64,000 bases of DNA from an uncultured Ruminiclostridium sp. (lineage in GTDB: Bacteria; Bacillota; Clostridia; Oscillospirales; Ruminococcaceae). Within the stretch, counting starts at the first letter, position 1. Every line of letters starts with the position of its first letter. The stretch covers positions 1 through 64,000 of the forward strand of contig CANRFO010000010.1 in NCBI GenBank assembly GCA_947629925.1, written 5' to 3'. The notes under the pieces were generated by a model. It did not search any database. It saw only the letters and a program-made list of their open reading frames with translations, and was not told the origin of the DNA. Position numbers and translations under genes: made by a program. Shown here in pieces: positions 33,904 to 41,960 of this stretch.

Positions 33904-34000
33904 ATTATTATAACATAAAAAAGCATTTTGCAAAGCAAAATGCGATTCAACTAAATCGTTAAAATGTTCTCAAACATTAAAATGATATTTTTCCTGCGGC
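33904..34000. repeat. 109-bp repeat, copy 3 (diverged, truncated)
   Basis: Keeps the TATAA element and the perfect hairpin, but has substitutions after it and loses similarity near 34000. Together with copies 1 and 2 it fills most of the 411-base gap between the lipoprotein gene and the coat genes. Confidence 0.85.
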
Positions 34001-34063
34001 GGTGAATATTTCAGCCTTTGAGCGGCACAATAACAACATAAAATTTCACTCAGGAGGTATTCT

Positions 34064-34237
34064 ATGACAAACAAGGAACTGCTTTATATTGAGGACGCGC
34101 TGGGACATGAACAGTATTTTCAGTCAAAGTGTCAGCAGACCGCCGCTCAGCTTCAGGACGCGGAGCTGAAAACCTGCGTTCAGCAAATGGCGCAGAAACA
34201 CAGCCAGATCTTTCAGAGCTTTTACGGGCTTCTGTAA
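34064..34237 (+). CDS. Small CotF-like spore coat protein, 57 residues
   Basis: A 57-residue gene, MTNKELLYIEDALGHEQYFQ... to ...IFQSFYGLL, with an ideal CAGGAGG eight bases before its ATG. The helical pattern and the words ELLYIEDALGHEQ and QMAQKHSQIF resemble the short partner proteins encoded next to CotF-type coat genes in Clostridia. Probably a spore-coat or ferritin-like helical-bundle component. Followed after 17 bases by the 81-residue CotF-like gene. Confidence 0.78.
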   Translation: MTNKELLYIEDALGHEQYFQSKCQQTAAQLQDAELKTCVQQMAQKHSQIFQSFYGLL

Positions 34238-34254
34238 TAAAAGGAGGGTACAAA

Positions 34255-34500
34255 ATGAGCGATAAAAATCTTATGGAAGATATTCTGCTTCTGGAAAAGG
34301 GCGGTTGCGACCTTTTCATGCACGGGACTATCGAATCGTCCACCGACAATGTGCATCAGGCGTTCAGCTCGGCGCTGACGCAGTCGCTTTGCATGCAGGA
34401 CGACATTTACGACAAAATGTCACAGAAGGGCTGGTATCAGACCGAACAGGCAGAGCAAAACAAAATAAACACCGTAAGGACAAAGTTCAGCGGACAATAA
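34255..34500 (+). CDS. Spore coat protein, CotF family
   Basis: 81 residues: MSDKNLMEDILLLEKGGCDL, FMHGTIESSTDNVHQAFSSA and LCMQDDIYDKMSQKGWY are the standard CotF-family sequence, a two-helix ferritin-like unit found in the outer coat of spores. AAAGGAGGG precedes the ATG. The QKGWYQTEQAEQNKI segment is the usual C-terminal signature. Forms a two-gene coat operon with the gene upstream. Because spore coat genes are normally sigma-K controlled, the absence of a vegetative promoter in front is consistent, though I could not confirm a sigma-K box. Confidence 0.9.
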   Translation: MSDKNLMEDILLLEKGGCDLFMHGTIESSTDNVHQAFSSALTQSLCMQDDIYDKMSQKGWYQTEQAEQNKINTVRTKFSGQ

Positions 34501-34503
34501 TGA

Positions 34504-34530
34504 GATCCCCCGTTCAGACGGGGGATCTTT
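34504..34530 (+). terminator. Terminator of the coat gene pair
   Basis: 9-bp stem GATCCCCCG / CGGGGGATC, six-base loop, TTTCTT. Confidence 0.9.
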
Positions 34531-34539
34531 CTTATAAGA

Positions 34540-37515
34540 TCATTTGAACATATCGGCAGGGTCGTCGGGCTTAGGCAGGAGATCCATACAGGGAGCCTTC
34601 CCCTCTTTTATAAGCTCAAGCATTACGTCTACGATCTTAGGGTCGAACTGAGTGCCTGAGCCTTCTTTAAGCTCCTCGACTATCGCGTCTGGATCCATAT
34701 TGCCCTGATAGCAGCGGACGCTGGACATGGCGTCATATGAGTCGGCAACGCAGATTATTCTGGCAAAAAACGGGATCTCATCGCCCTTTAATCCTTCGTT
34801 ATAGCCCTTTCCGTCGTAACGCTCATGATGATAGCGGGCACCGTCGCTTATTCCCGGAAGAGAGGTAAAGTCCTTGAGTATCTCTCCGCCCATGGTGGGA
34901 TGCTGCATAATAAGTCTGCGCTCCTCGGGAGTAAGCTTTCCGGGCTTGTTAAGAATATAATCTGGGATACCTATTTTTCCTATATCGTGGAGCAGGGCGA
35001 TATAATAAATGCGCTCCTGTTCGTCTTCGGACATCTTCAGCTTCTTTGCTATTTCAAGAGTGTAGCGGGCGACTCTTTCGGAATGGCCCTTGGTGTATCT
35101 GTCCTTTGCGTCTATCGTGTTGGCGAAGGTCCTCATCGCCTGACCGATAATGTCGCGGTATTCCTGCTGGCGGCGTTTCAGGCGCTTTGTCTTTGCATGG
35201 ATAACGGCAACTATGACGATCAGGACAAGCAGAACAAAGACCACCGCTATGATGAGCCAGAACCACGGGCGTTCCCACGGCAAATAATTCTTATGCACAG
35301 GAATGGACAATGAATGGACGACCGTCTGTCTGTCGGAGCCGAGGACTTCAAGGCGGAACTCGTAATTGCCGCCTGAAAGATTGGTGTAGCTCGCGCTCAT
35401 TTCACGGTCGTTTAAAAGCGTGTACGCTTTATCGTCAAAGCTGACAAGCTGATACCTGACGTAAACATCTTTTCCCGAAAATGAGAGGGGTGCAAAGTAA
35501 AAGGTAAGACGTGTGGTATCACCGCTTACATCTATTCTTTGAGGCAATTCGTAAACATTATCGTCCGCAGCGACCTGATTTACAACCACGCTTATGTCGG
35601 TATCTTCTTCGTTGAGCGAATCAAGGTCAAGTATCGAAAGACCGTTCGCGGTACAAAGATAAAGCACCCCGTCATGCATATCGTTCCATGTGTTTGCATT
35701 CAGAGAACCTGTGAGCCCGAAAGACGAGCCGAGTATATTTACGGGAGTTTCCTCGCCCGAAAGGAGCTTCTCTTTATTGAGAACATTTATGCCGTTGCTC
35801 TGCATAAGCCATATCTCATCATCTACCAGCGTCATGTCGAAAATGCTGCCTGCGCTTTTTGAATAGTTGTTCAAAAGCGTGAAAGTGCTGAAGTCCCAGT
35901 AGAACAGGCTGTTCCCCGCACTGATGAACATTCCGCTCCCGTCATCGTCAAGGACCATTCTGAGTACCACGCCTGAAGAAAGACCTTCATCAAAGCTGTA
36001 ATGCGTCACTTTTCCATCTTTTAATGCATAAATGCCCTGTCCGTCGCTTCCCGCGTACAATGTGCCGTCGGCGCCTTCGCAAAGCGAAAGGATAACAGGA
36101 TATGTCAGTCCGTCTACTTCGGTATATGTCCTGTAAACCTTTTCGTCACGGATAATGTTCACTCCTGACTGAGTGGAAACAGCTATATCGCCGTTTGAAA
36201 GCTCGATTATATGCCTTATCTGAGCGCTGCTGAGACCGTCCTCCGCAGAAATAGAAGTGATACGGTTCTCGCCGCGCTTATTCTCGTACATTACAAGACC
36301 GTTGTTATAATATGTACCTATCCATAAAACGCCGCGGCTGTCGCAGAGAATGTTCCTCACTCTGTCGCCTTCCAGCATTTCGGTAAGCTCGTTCTCTACG
36401 GGAGAATAGTTCTTGTCAAGCACTATCAGTCCCGTATCGGTGCCGATGTAGTAATTCCCGTCGCTTCCTGCCGCAACTGCATTCAGGGAGGTGGAAACAA
36501 GCCCCGCAGCTATATTCGGGGTGGAATACAGACCGTTTACAAGATGTATAACGCCGTAGCTTGTGGAGGCGATCCAGATATTGCCCTCGTAGTCAAGGAT
36601 TATCCTGTTGGCGGCGGAAGCGTGTTCAACGTTCACAGTATGCCAGTCGCCGTCGCTGTCAACATATCCGATGCCGTTTATGGCGGCGCCCCAGATGTTT
36701 CCGTTTTCATCGGCGCACATATCGTTATAGGTGGAGATACCGCCTGTCGAATACTCGGTCAGGCTGAAGGAATCAGCGGAATAATCCGCGTTTTTAAAAT
36801 CAACTTTATATATGTAATTGTCGCCTGTTCCGATGTAAATGTTTCCCTGAGCGTCGGAAACGGCGCTGTACAGATCTGATTTAAGATACTTTGAGGATTC
36901 AAAGGTAAAGATCACCTCATCGTCCTTTATAAGCTCGGCTATGCCGTCGTCAAGGCATGCCCATAAAACGCCGTTTTTATCCACAGGCACGTTATAAACA
37001 GTCATGCCGAAAACACGGTCGTTCACCTTTTCAAGCTTTCCGTCGCCGACTTTTGCAAGCCCTGAAGTGGTTCCTACATAAATCGTGCCGTCCTTGCCCT
37101 CGGAAAAACATCTTACCGACAAAAACAGGTTTTTATCCTCATGAGTATATAGGGAAAAAGTATTGTTCTCAAAAAGATAAACGCCCATATCGTTGGTGCC
37201 TATCCAGAGCCTTCCCTTACTGTCCTCAAAAAGAGCACGGATACTTGACGACGCGATACCGCCGCTTTCGGAATAATTTCTGAAAGTGGTACCGTCATAA
37301 CGGATAAGCCCGCCGTAGCTTCCTATCCAGATATAGCCGTCGGAAGCCTGAAGAACGGTGTTCGCTTCACCGGTCGGAAGTCCGTTTGTGTCATTGTATT
37401 CCTGCACTACCCAGTTTTTAAGGGGAGAATCCTCGTAGGCAAAAGCGGGAGCCGCACCCATGATCATCACCGACAGGGAGAATACAATCAGAAAAAACGA
37501 TTTAAAAATTTTCAT
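34540..37515 (-). CDS. Periplasm-facing propeller sensor fused to an HD-GYP domain
   Basis: 991 residues. Signal peptide; a run of two-component-regulator propeller repeats (many copies of the pattern DGYIWIGS, GRLWIGT, GNIWIAS over about 30-650); a Y_Y_Y beta-sandwich (about 660-735, FAPLSFSGKDVYVRYQL); one membrane helix (about 748-770); and a cytosolic HD-GYP domain with HSERVARY, LLHDIGKIGIPD and RYHHERYDGKGY. Such propeller-plus-Y_Y_Y sensors normally drive histidine kinases; here they drive a cyclic-di-GMP-type phosphodiesterase instead. All HD-GYP metal residues are present. Monocistronic with promoter at 37594-37622. Confidence 0.92.
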   Translation of the reverse strand: MKIFKSFFLIVFSLSVMIMGAAPAFAYEDSPLKNWVVQEYNDTNGLPTGEANTVLQASDGYIWIGSYGGLIRYDGTTFRNYSESGGIASSSIRALFEDSKGRLWIGTNDMGVYLFENNTFSLYTHEDKNLFLSVRCFSEGKDGTIYVGTTSGLAKVGDGKLEKVNDRVFGMTVYNVPVDKNGVLWACLDDGIAELIKDDEVIFTFESSKYLKSDLYSAVSDAQGNIYIGTGDNYIYKVDFKNADYSADSFSLTEYSTGGISTYNDMCADENGNIWGAAINGIGYVDSDGDWHTVNVEHASAANRIILDYEGNIWIASTSYGVIHLVNGLYSTPNIAAGLVSTSLNAVAAGSDGNYYIGTDTGLIVLDKNYSPVENELTEMLEGDRVRNILCDSRGVLWIGTYYNNGLVMYENKRGENRITSISAEDGLSSAQIRHIIELSNGDIAVSTQSGVNIIRDEKVYRTYTEVDGLTYPVILSLCEGADGTLYAGSDGQGIYALKDGKVTHYSFDEGLSSGVVLRMVLDDDGSGMFISAGNSLFYWDFSTFTLLNNYSKSAGSIFDMTLVDDEIWLMQSNGINVLNKEKLLSGEETPVNILGSSFGLTGSLNANTWNDMHDGVLYLCTANGLSILDLDSLNEEDTDISVVVNQVAADDNVYELPQRIDVSGDTTRLTFYFAPLSFSGKDVYVRYQLVSFDDKAYTLLNDREMSASYTNLSGGNYEFRLEVLGSDRQTVVHSLSIPVHKNYLPWERPWFWLIIAVVFVLLVLIVIVAVIHAKTKRLKRRQQEYRDIIGQAMRTFANTIDAKDRYTKGHSERVARYTLEIAKKLKMSEDEQERIYYIALLHDIGKIGIPDYILNKPGKLTPEERRLIMQHPTMGGEILKDFTSLPGISDGARYHHERYDGKGYNEGLKGDEIPFFARIICVADSYDAMSSVRCYQGNMDPDAIVEELKEGSGTQFDPKIVDVMLELIKEGKAPCMDLLPKPDDPADMFK

Positions 37516-37593
37516 GCACGTTACCTGCCTTACGGCAGTTCTCCTTTGTTATACGGTCAGAACCTCTCTGAATGTTCATAATTATACATGATA

Positions 37594-37622
37594 ATTATAC
37601 CAATATACACATTTTTTGTCAA
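37594..37622 (-). promoter_or_regulatory. Promoter of the propeller/HD-GYP gene
   Basis: Minus strand TTGACA (37617-37622), 17-base spacer, TATAAT (37594-37599). A small hairpin CTGCC-TTAC-GGCAG (37525-37538) sits in the leader just before the start. Confidence 0.8.
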
Positions 37623-37682
37623 GTAAAACAAAGTTAAAACACAATTAAAAAGAAGAATGAAAGGAGCAGGGCGGCAAAATCG

Positions 37683-37720
37683 GAAAAAATAAAAATCGGC
37701 AGGGTAAAAACCTCTGCCGA
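37683..37720 (-). terminator. Terminator of rpmB
   Basis: 9-bp stem around TCGGCAGAGG / CCCTGCCGA with TTTTTATTTTTT on the minus strand. Confidence 0.85.
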
Positions 37721-37750
37721 TGTTTACATATTTACGGTTTTACAGGTAAA

Positions 37751-37939
37751 TCAGTTAGCTCTCTGAACCTTGCCGGAACGCAGGCATCTGGTGCAAACGT
37801 TCACTCTGCAGGGAGTACCGTTTACGACAGCCTTTACTTTCTGGACATTGGGCTTGAATGTTCTGTTAGAGCATCTGTGTGAGTGAGAAACCTTAATACC
37901 GAAAGTGACACCTTTTCCGCAGATATCGCATTTTGCCAT
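37751..37939 (-). CDS. rpmB: Ribosomal protein bL28, zinc-binding form
   Basis: 62 residues from MAKCDICGKGVTFG. Contains CDICGKG and CTRCLRSGK, the two CxxC pairs of the zinc-binding (C+) form. SHSHRCSNRTFKPNVQ is the conserved basic core. A large-subunit component near the E site. Start fixed by AGGGAGGTG ribosome site; a longer reading would add 25 leader residues. Confidence 0.97.
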   Translation of the reverse strand: MAKCDICGKGVTFGIKVSHSHRCSNRTFKPNVQKVKAVVNGTPCRVNVCTRCLRSGKVQRAN

Positions 37940-37985
37940 TGGTGAGCACCTCCCTTTCAACAAAGTTAATTTCAAATACTGTAAT

Positions 37986-38014
37986 ATTATAGCAGATAAG
38001 CTGTAAAAAATCAA
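37986..38014 (-). promoter_or_regulatory. Promoter of rpmB
   Basis: Minus strand TTGATT (38009-38014), 17-base spacer, TATAAT (37986-37991). Confidence 0.75.
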
Positions 38015-38048
38015 GTCTTTTTTACAAATTTTTATTTTTATTTCCTGT

Positions 38049-39047
38049 TCAGTTCCAGAAGGGTTCCTTTTCCTCCTTGCGGGGACGGGTCATAAGATTT
38101 TTTACCGCCTCGATCGGAGAGATATGAAGGAAACATACGTTATAAAGCTGGTCGATTATAGGCATCTGGACGTTCATCTTCTCGGCGAAGCTGTGGGTTA
38201 TCTTGCAGCAGCCGTAGCCCTCGACGGTCCCCACCTGCTCGATCGCCTTTTCGACCTGCTCGCCTTTTCCTATCAGCAGCCCCGCTCTGTGATTGCGGGA
38301 ATGCATTGAGGTACAGGTAACTATCAGGTCGCCCACGCCTGCAAGACCTGTGAAAGTTTCCCACTTGGCGCCCATGGCTACTCCGAGGCGGGTTATTTCG
38401 GTAAGTCCCCTTGTCATAAGGGCGGCAAGGGTATTGTCGCCCAAGCCCATTCCCTCGGCTATGCCGCAGCAGAGTGCTATCGCATTTTTCAGCGCAGGAG
38501 CGGCTTCACAGCCGATAACGTCATCGCTGAGGTAAACGCGGAAGGTTGGGCTCATCATGACCTCCTGTATATACGCGGCTACGGCATGGTCATTACAAGC
38601 TACGACCACCGAAGTGGGAACACTGCGGGCAACTTCTTCGGCATGGCACGGTCCCGCCATAACTACAACGGGATTATTCGGTATCTCCTCAGAGATCACT
38701 TGGGAAAGGCGGTTATATGTATTTTCCTCCCAGCCCTTTCCCACGTTGAGCAAAACAGTTCCTGAAGTAATATAAGGAGCGACTCTTGAAGCGGCTTCCC
38801 TTACAAATGCGGAAGGTATCGCAACTATAACTACGTCTGCGCCGCTGACGCAGGCGGGGTCGGTGGTAAAGGCGATGCTTTCGGAAAGCTTTACTCCGGG
38901 AAGAAGCTTTTTATGTTCCCTGTCCTTCAGAATAGCGTCTATCTCATTCTGATACTTTGACCAGCAGGTAACTTTATGTCCGTTTTTATCCAGCATTACC
39001 GCAAGAGCGGTACCGAAGCCGCAGCCGAGAACGGTTATGTTTGCCAT
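38049..39047 (-). CDS. gpsA: NAD(P)-dependent glycerol-3-phosphate dehydrogenase
   Basis: About 332 residues. Makes sn-glycerol-3-phosphate, the backbone used by PlsY next door. Seen: ITVLGCGFGTALAVM cofactor loop, MAGPCHAEEVARSVPTSVV, APALKNAIALCCGIAEGMGLGDNT with the catalytic Lys, and GVGDLIVTCTSMHSRN. The glycine loop is one residue shorter than the usual GxGxxG of GpsA. Start at MANITVLG with AAGGAGC upstream. Last gene of der-plsY-gpsA. Confidence 0.93.
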   Translation of the reverse strand: MANITVLGCGFGTALAVMLDKNGHKVTCWSKYQNEIDAILKDREHKKLLPGVKLSESIAFTTDPACVSGADVVIVAIPSAFVREAASRVAPYITSGTVLLNVGKGWEENTYNRLSQVISEEIPNNPVVVMAGPCHAEEVARSVPTSVVVACNDHAVAAYIQEVMMSPTFRVYLSDDVIGCEAAPALKNAIALCCGIAEGMGLGDNTLAALMTRGLTEITRLGVAMGAKWETFTGLAGVGDLIVTCTSMHSRNHRAGLLIGKGEQVEKAIEQVGTVEGYGCCKITHSFAEKMNVQMPIIDQLYNVCFLHISPIEAVKNLMTRPRKEEKEPFWN

Positions 39048-39063
39048 AAAAATGCTCCTTTCC

Positions 39064-39735
39064 TTATGTATCGGTTTTCGAGGTCTTTTGTCCAAGCTTT
39101 TTTTCGGTATGATTCATAAGGCGCTTTATATTATCATGGTGCATAAATATTATCAGACCGCCTATCACAGCGCTTAAAACAGTATTTGCTACAACGCTCG
39201 GATTATGCTCTATAAGACCGAATATAAGCACGGCAACAGGATAAAGCGCCGCAGCTATGCAGGAACCGAGGGAAACATAGCGGGTGGCTGCAACTATAAC
39301 GGCGAAAATTCCCAGAAGGATAACGGCAGGCACCCAATTTATCGCAAGAAGAACAGCTACCGTCACAAGAACGCCTTTTCCGCCTTTAAAACCGTAATAT
39401 ACGGGGAAAACATGTCCCAGTATAGCGGAAACGCCTGAAGCGTAAAGCGCCCACTCGTAGCCTTCAGAGGCGTTTCTTGCGTCGATCCCGACAAGGTACT
39501 TGAAACACAGCCAGACGATTATGACAGAAAGCACGCCTTTTGCAACGTCCCCAAGCAGGACGAAAAGCGCCGCCGCCTTTCCCTGCGTTCTGTAAGTGTT
39601 GGTAAGTCCCGCGTTGCCGCTTCCCATTGTCCGTATGTCTTTACCTGTCTTTAACCGTGTAACGATGATGGCGCTGTTTATCCCGCAGAGAAGGTAAGGC
39701 AGGATAATCATGACCGCAAAGCATATTATAAGCAT
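39064..39735 (-). CDS. plsY: Acyl-phosphate:glycerol-3-phosphate acyltransferase
   Basis: About 223 residues, five or six membrane helices. GSGNAGLTNTYRTQG, VLLGDVAKGVLSVI and VFPVYYGFKGGKGV are the three signature motifs of PlsY, which acylates glycerol-3-phosphate at position 1. C-terminal cytosolic tail KKLGQKTSKTDT. The supply gene gpsA follows by 16 bases and der precedes by 21, so this is a phospholipid-plus-ribosome operon seen across Firmicutes. Confidence 0.95.
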   Translation of the reverse strand: MLIICFAVMIILPYLLCGINSAIIVTRLKTGKDIRTMGSGNAGLTNTYRTQGKAAALFVLLGDVAKGVLSVIIVWLCFKYLVGIDARNASEGYEWALYASGVSAILGHVFPVYYGFKGGKGVLVTVAVLLAINWVPAVILLGIFAVIVAATRYVSLGSCIAAALYPVAVLIFGLIEHNPSVVANTVLSAVIGGLIIFMHHDNIKRLMNHTEKKLGQKTSKTDT

Positions 39736-39756
39736 TTTTGTTCTTTCTCCCAAAAA

Positions 39757-41073
39757 CTATTCGTCGCCGCGTTCTCTTGCAATAAAACGTATGGGCGTTC
39801 CGTCAAGCCCGAAGGCTTCGCGTATCTGATTTTCAATGTATCGCTGATAGGAAAAATGGAAAAGGTCTTTTCTGTTGCAGAAGCAGACAAACGTAGGAGG
39901 CTTGACTGAAGGCTGAGTCATGTAGTAAAGCTTCAGGCGCCTGCCTTTGTCGGTAGGAGGCTGCACTCTCGCAACAGCATAGCTGAGCAGCTCGTTCAGT
40001 TTTCCCGTTGAAATTCGGCGGGCGTTCTGCTCGGCAGTGTAATTTATAAGCTGAAACAGTTTGTCCAGTCTTTGCCCCGTTTTTGCGGAGATAAAAACAA
40101 ACGGAGCGTAGGACATAAAGCTGAAATCGACCTTCAGCTTTTCAAGAAATTCCTTCATCGTGTTATTGTCTTTTTCTATCAGATCCCACTTGTTCACAGC
40201 GATAACGGTGGCTTTTCCCTGTTCATGAGCGTAGCCCGCTATCTTACTGTCCTGCTCGGTGAAGCCTTCCTCGGCGTCGATCATCATAACGCACACGTCC
40301 GCTCTGTCCACCGCCATATACGCTCTCAGCACACTGTAATGCTCAACGCTGTCGTTTACTTTCGATTTGCGGCGTATGCCCGCTGTATCTATAAGCACAT
40401 ACTTTGAACCGCCGCGTTCTATTATCGTATCTACTGCGTCACGGGTCGTTCCCGCTATGTCGGAGACGATCATGCGGTTTTCACCTGCAAGCTTATTCAC
40501 AAGAGAAGATTTTCCCGCGTTGGGCTTACCGATAACGGCGACTTTTATATATTCCTCATCATAGCCGTCATCATCTGTTTCGGGCAATTTGTCAAATACC
40601 TCGTCCAGCAGGTCGCCTGTCCCGTGACCGTGAACGGAAGAAACAGCTATGGGGTCGCCAAGTCCAAGATTATAAAACTCGTATATTTCGGGGGGAACGT
40701 CGCCTATCCCGTCGCATTTGTTCACACACAGCACAACAGGCTTTCCGCTTTTCCGGAGCATTTGCGCCACGTTTTCGTCGGAGGCGGTGACGCCTGTTTT
40801 TATATCGGTGACGAAAATTATCACATCGGCGCTGTCTATGGCGAGCTGAGCCTGCTCCCTCATCTGAGAAAGGATAATGTCCTTGCTCTCAGGCTCTATC
40901 CCGCCTGTATCCACGAGCATGAAACTGCGGTTTCGCCACTCCGCTTTTCCGTAGATACGGTCGCGGGTGACGCCGGGGGTGTCGTCTACTATGCTCATGC
41001 GCTTTCCGACTATTTTATTGAAAAGAGTGGATTTGCCCACGTTGGGGCGTCCGACGACTGCTACTAATCTCAT
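39757..41073 (-). CDS. der: Ribosome-assembly GTPase Der (EngA)
   Basis: 438 residues with two GTPase domains: GRPNVGKSTLFNK with NKCD (first) and GKPNAGKSSLVNK with NKWD (second), each with a DTPGV or DTAGI switch, and the KH-like C-terminal domain ending FRFLARERGDE-like. Needed for 50S subunit maturation. Normal length. First gene of the operon, with a promoter at 41117-41146. Confidence 0.97.
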   Translation of the reverse strand: MRLVAVVGRPNVGKSTLFNKIVGKRMSIVDDTPGVTRDRIYGKAEWRNRSFMLVDTGGIEPESKDIILSQMREQAQLAIDSADVIIFVTDIKTGVTASDENVAQMLRKSGKPVVLCVNKCDGIGDVPPEIYEFYNLGLGDPIAVSSVHGHGTGDLLDEVFDKLPETDDDGYDEEYIKVAVIGKPNAGKSSLVNKLAGENRMIVSDIAGTTRDAVDTIIERGGSKYVLIDTAGIRRKSKVNDSVEHYSVLRAYMAVDRADVCVMMIDAEEGFTEQDSKIAGYAHEQGKATVIAVNKWDLIEKDNNTMKEFLEKLKVDFSFMSYAPFVFISAKTGQRLDKLFQLINYTAEQNARRISTGKLNELLSYAVARVQPPTDKGRRLKLYYMTQPSVKPPTFVCFCNRKDLFHFSYQRYIENQIREAFGLDGTPIRFIARERGDE

Positions 41074-41116
41074 CTGATGTTCCCTTTACAATATATCTTT
41101 GTTTCCATACAGCTTT

Positions 41117-41146
41117 ATTATACTATATTTGTGTGCCGTATGTCAA
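41117..41146 (-). promoter_or_regulatory. Promoter of der-plsY-gpsA
   Basis: Minus strand TTGACA (41141-41146), 18-base spacer, TATAAT (41117-41122). Confidence 0.8.
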
Positions 41147-41156
41147 TTATATACGC

Positions 41157-41192
41157 AAAAAATCAAGCGCCAGCTTTCCGCTGACGCTTGAT
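41157..41192 (-). terminator. Terminator of rpmF
   Basis: 13-bp stem (41162-41174 with 41180-41192, one wobble pair), loop TTTCC, TTTTTT on the minus strand. It lies only ten bases before the der promoter. Confidence 0.9.
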
Positions 41193-41202
41193 AACGGATA
41201 AA

Positions 41203-41388
41203 TTACGCTTCTTCGTGGGAAATTACTTCCCTGCCCTTGTAATAACCGCAGTTGCTGCAAACTCTGTGAGGAGCCTTCAGCTCGCCGCAGTTAGTGCAGC
41301 GGGATAAAGCAGGTGCTTCCAGCTTCCATACCTGTCCGCGTCTTTTGTCACGCCTTGCCTTGGATACTTTTCTCTTTGGAACTGCCAT
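41203..41388 (-). CDS. rpmF: Ribosomal protein bL32, zinc-binding form
   Basis: 61 residues from MAVPKRKVSKARRDKRR, with CTNCGELKAPHRVCSNCGYY, the two CxxC pairs of the zinc form. Start chosen by GGGAGGTGC ribosome site. In many bacteria rpmF sits beside phospholipid genes, and here it is next to der-plsY-gpsA. Confidence 0.97.
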   Translation of the reverse strand: MAVPKRKVSKARRDKRRGQVWKLEAPALSRCTNCGELKAPHRVCSNCGYYKGREVISHEEA

Positions 41389-41457
41389 TATTTGCACCTC
41401 CCTCTCAAATTCAAAATAGTTATGTGATTCGGTAAACCGAATTTAGGCACGAATGGT

Positions 41458-41486
41458 ATTATAACATAACTGTTTTGATTTGTCAA
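41458..41486 (-). promoter_or_regulatory. Promoter of rpmF
   Basis: Minus strand TTGACA (41481-41486), 17-base spacer, TATAAT (41458-41463). Confidence 0.82.
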
Positions 41487-41502
41487 TACCTGTCAGGAAA
41501 AT

Positions 41503-41904
41503 TTACAGATATTTTTTTATGGAATCGGGAAGGGCTTCCACATCGGCGGAAATGGTGAATACAACATTGGTGTTTTCACTTATGGCGGCGATGCGCTCGA
41601 ACATTTCGCCTACCTTATTGAAATCTCTTCCCACTATTCTCAGAACGCCGTCTACGAAAATATCGGTGCAGTCGTAGTCGGAAGCAAGTATACCTGCGAT
41701 AAAGCCGTAAAGGTCGTCATAATCGGCGATCTTGAAATCTTCGATGTTTATAAGACGGATCTTGTGATAAATGTCGATGTTCAGAGATGAACCTATCTGT
41801 ATGGCAACGACGTTGCCCTTGCTTTCCTTTTCAGCCTGATGGATAGCGTCGATCAGTATTTTGGTCTTGCCTGTACCTTTTTTTCCGGGAATAAGTCTAA
41901 TCAT
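41503..41904 (-). CDS. Small P-loop ATP-binding protein
   Basis: 133 residues. RLIPGKKGTGKTKILID is a Walker A motif near the N-terminus and DCTDIFVDGVLRIVG a Walker B-like strand; VVFTISADVEALP may supply the sensor residue. Too short for a full AAA+ or PilT unit, so perhaps a nucleotide-binding switch. The same small protein is a familiar neighbour of pgi in Ruminococcus-like genomes in my recollection. Ribosome site GGAGGAC before the ATG. Function unknown. Confidence 0.75.
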   Translation of the reverse strand: MIRLIPGKKGTGKTKILIDAIHQAEKESKGNVVAIQIGSSLNIDIYHKIRLINIEDFKIADYDDLYGFIAGILASDYDCTDIFVDGVLRIVGRDFNKVGEMFERIAAISENTNVVFTISADVEALPDSIKKYL

Positions 41905-41960
41905 TGTGATGTCCTCCGTTTATATATATTCATTAAGGAGCGTTCCGCTCCGGATGTACA

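Noticed and set aside
33753-33950. Minus-strand frame within the 109-bp repeats, with a repeated NRILLCKML
   Set aside because: The peptide is only a translation of the repeat and its hairpin; no ribosome site.
33686-34000. CRISPR-like array
   Set aside because: Repeat unit is about 109 bp with no spacer of constant size between short repeats, and no cas genes are near.
37516-37560. Cyclic-di-GMP riboswitch before the HD-GYP gene
   Set aside because: Only a simple 5-bp hairpin; none of the conserved GEMM bases recognised.
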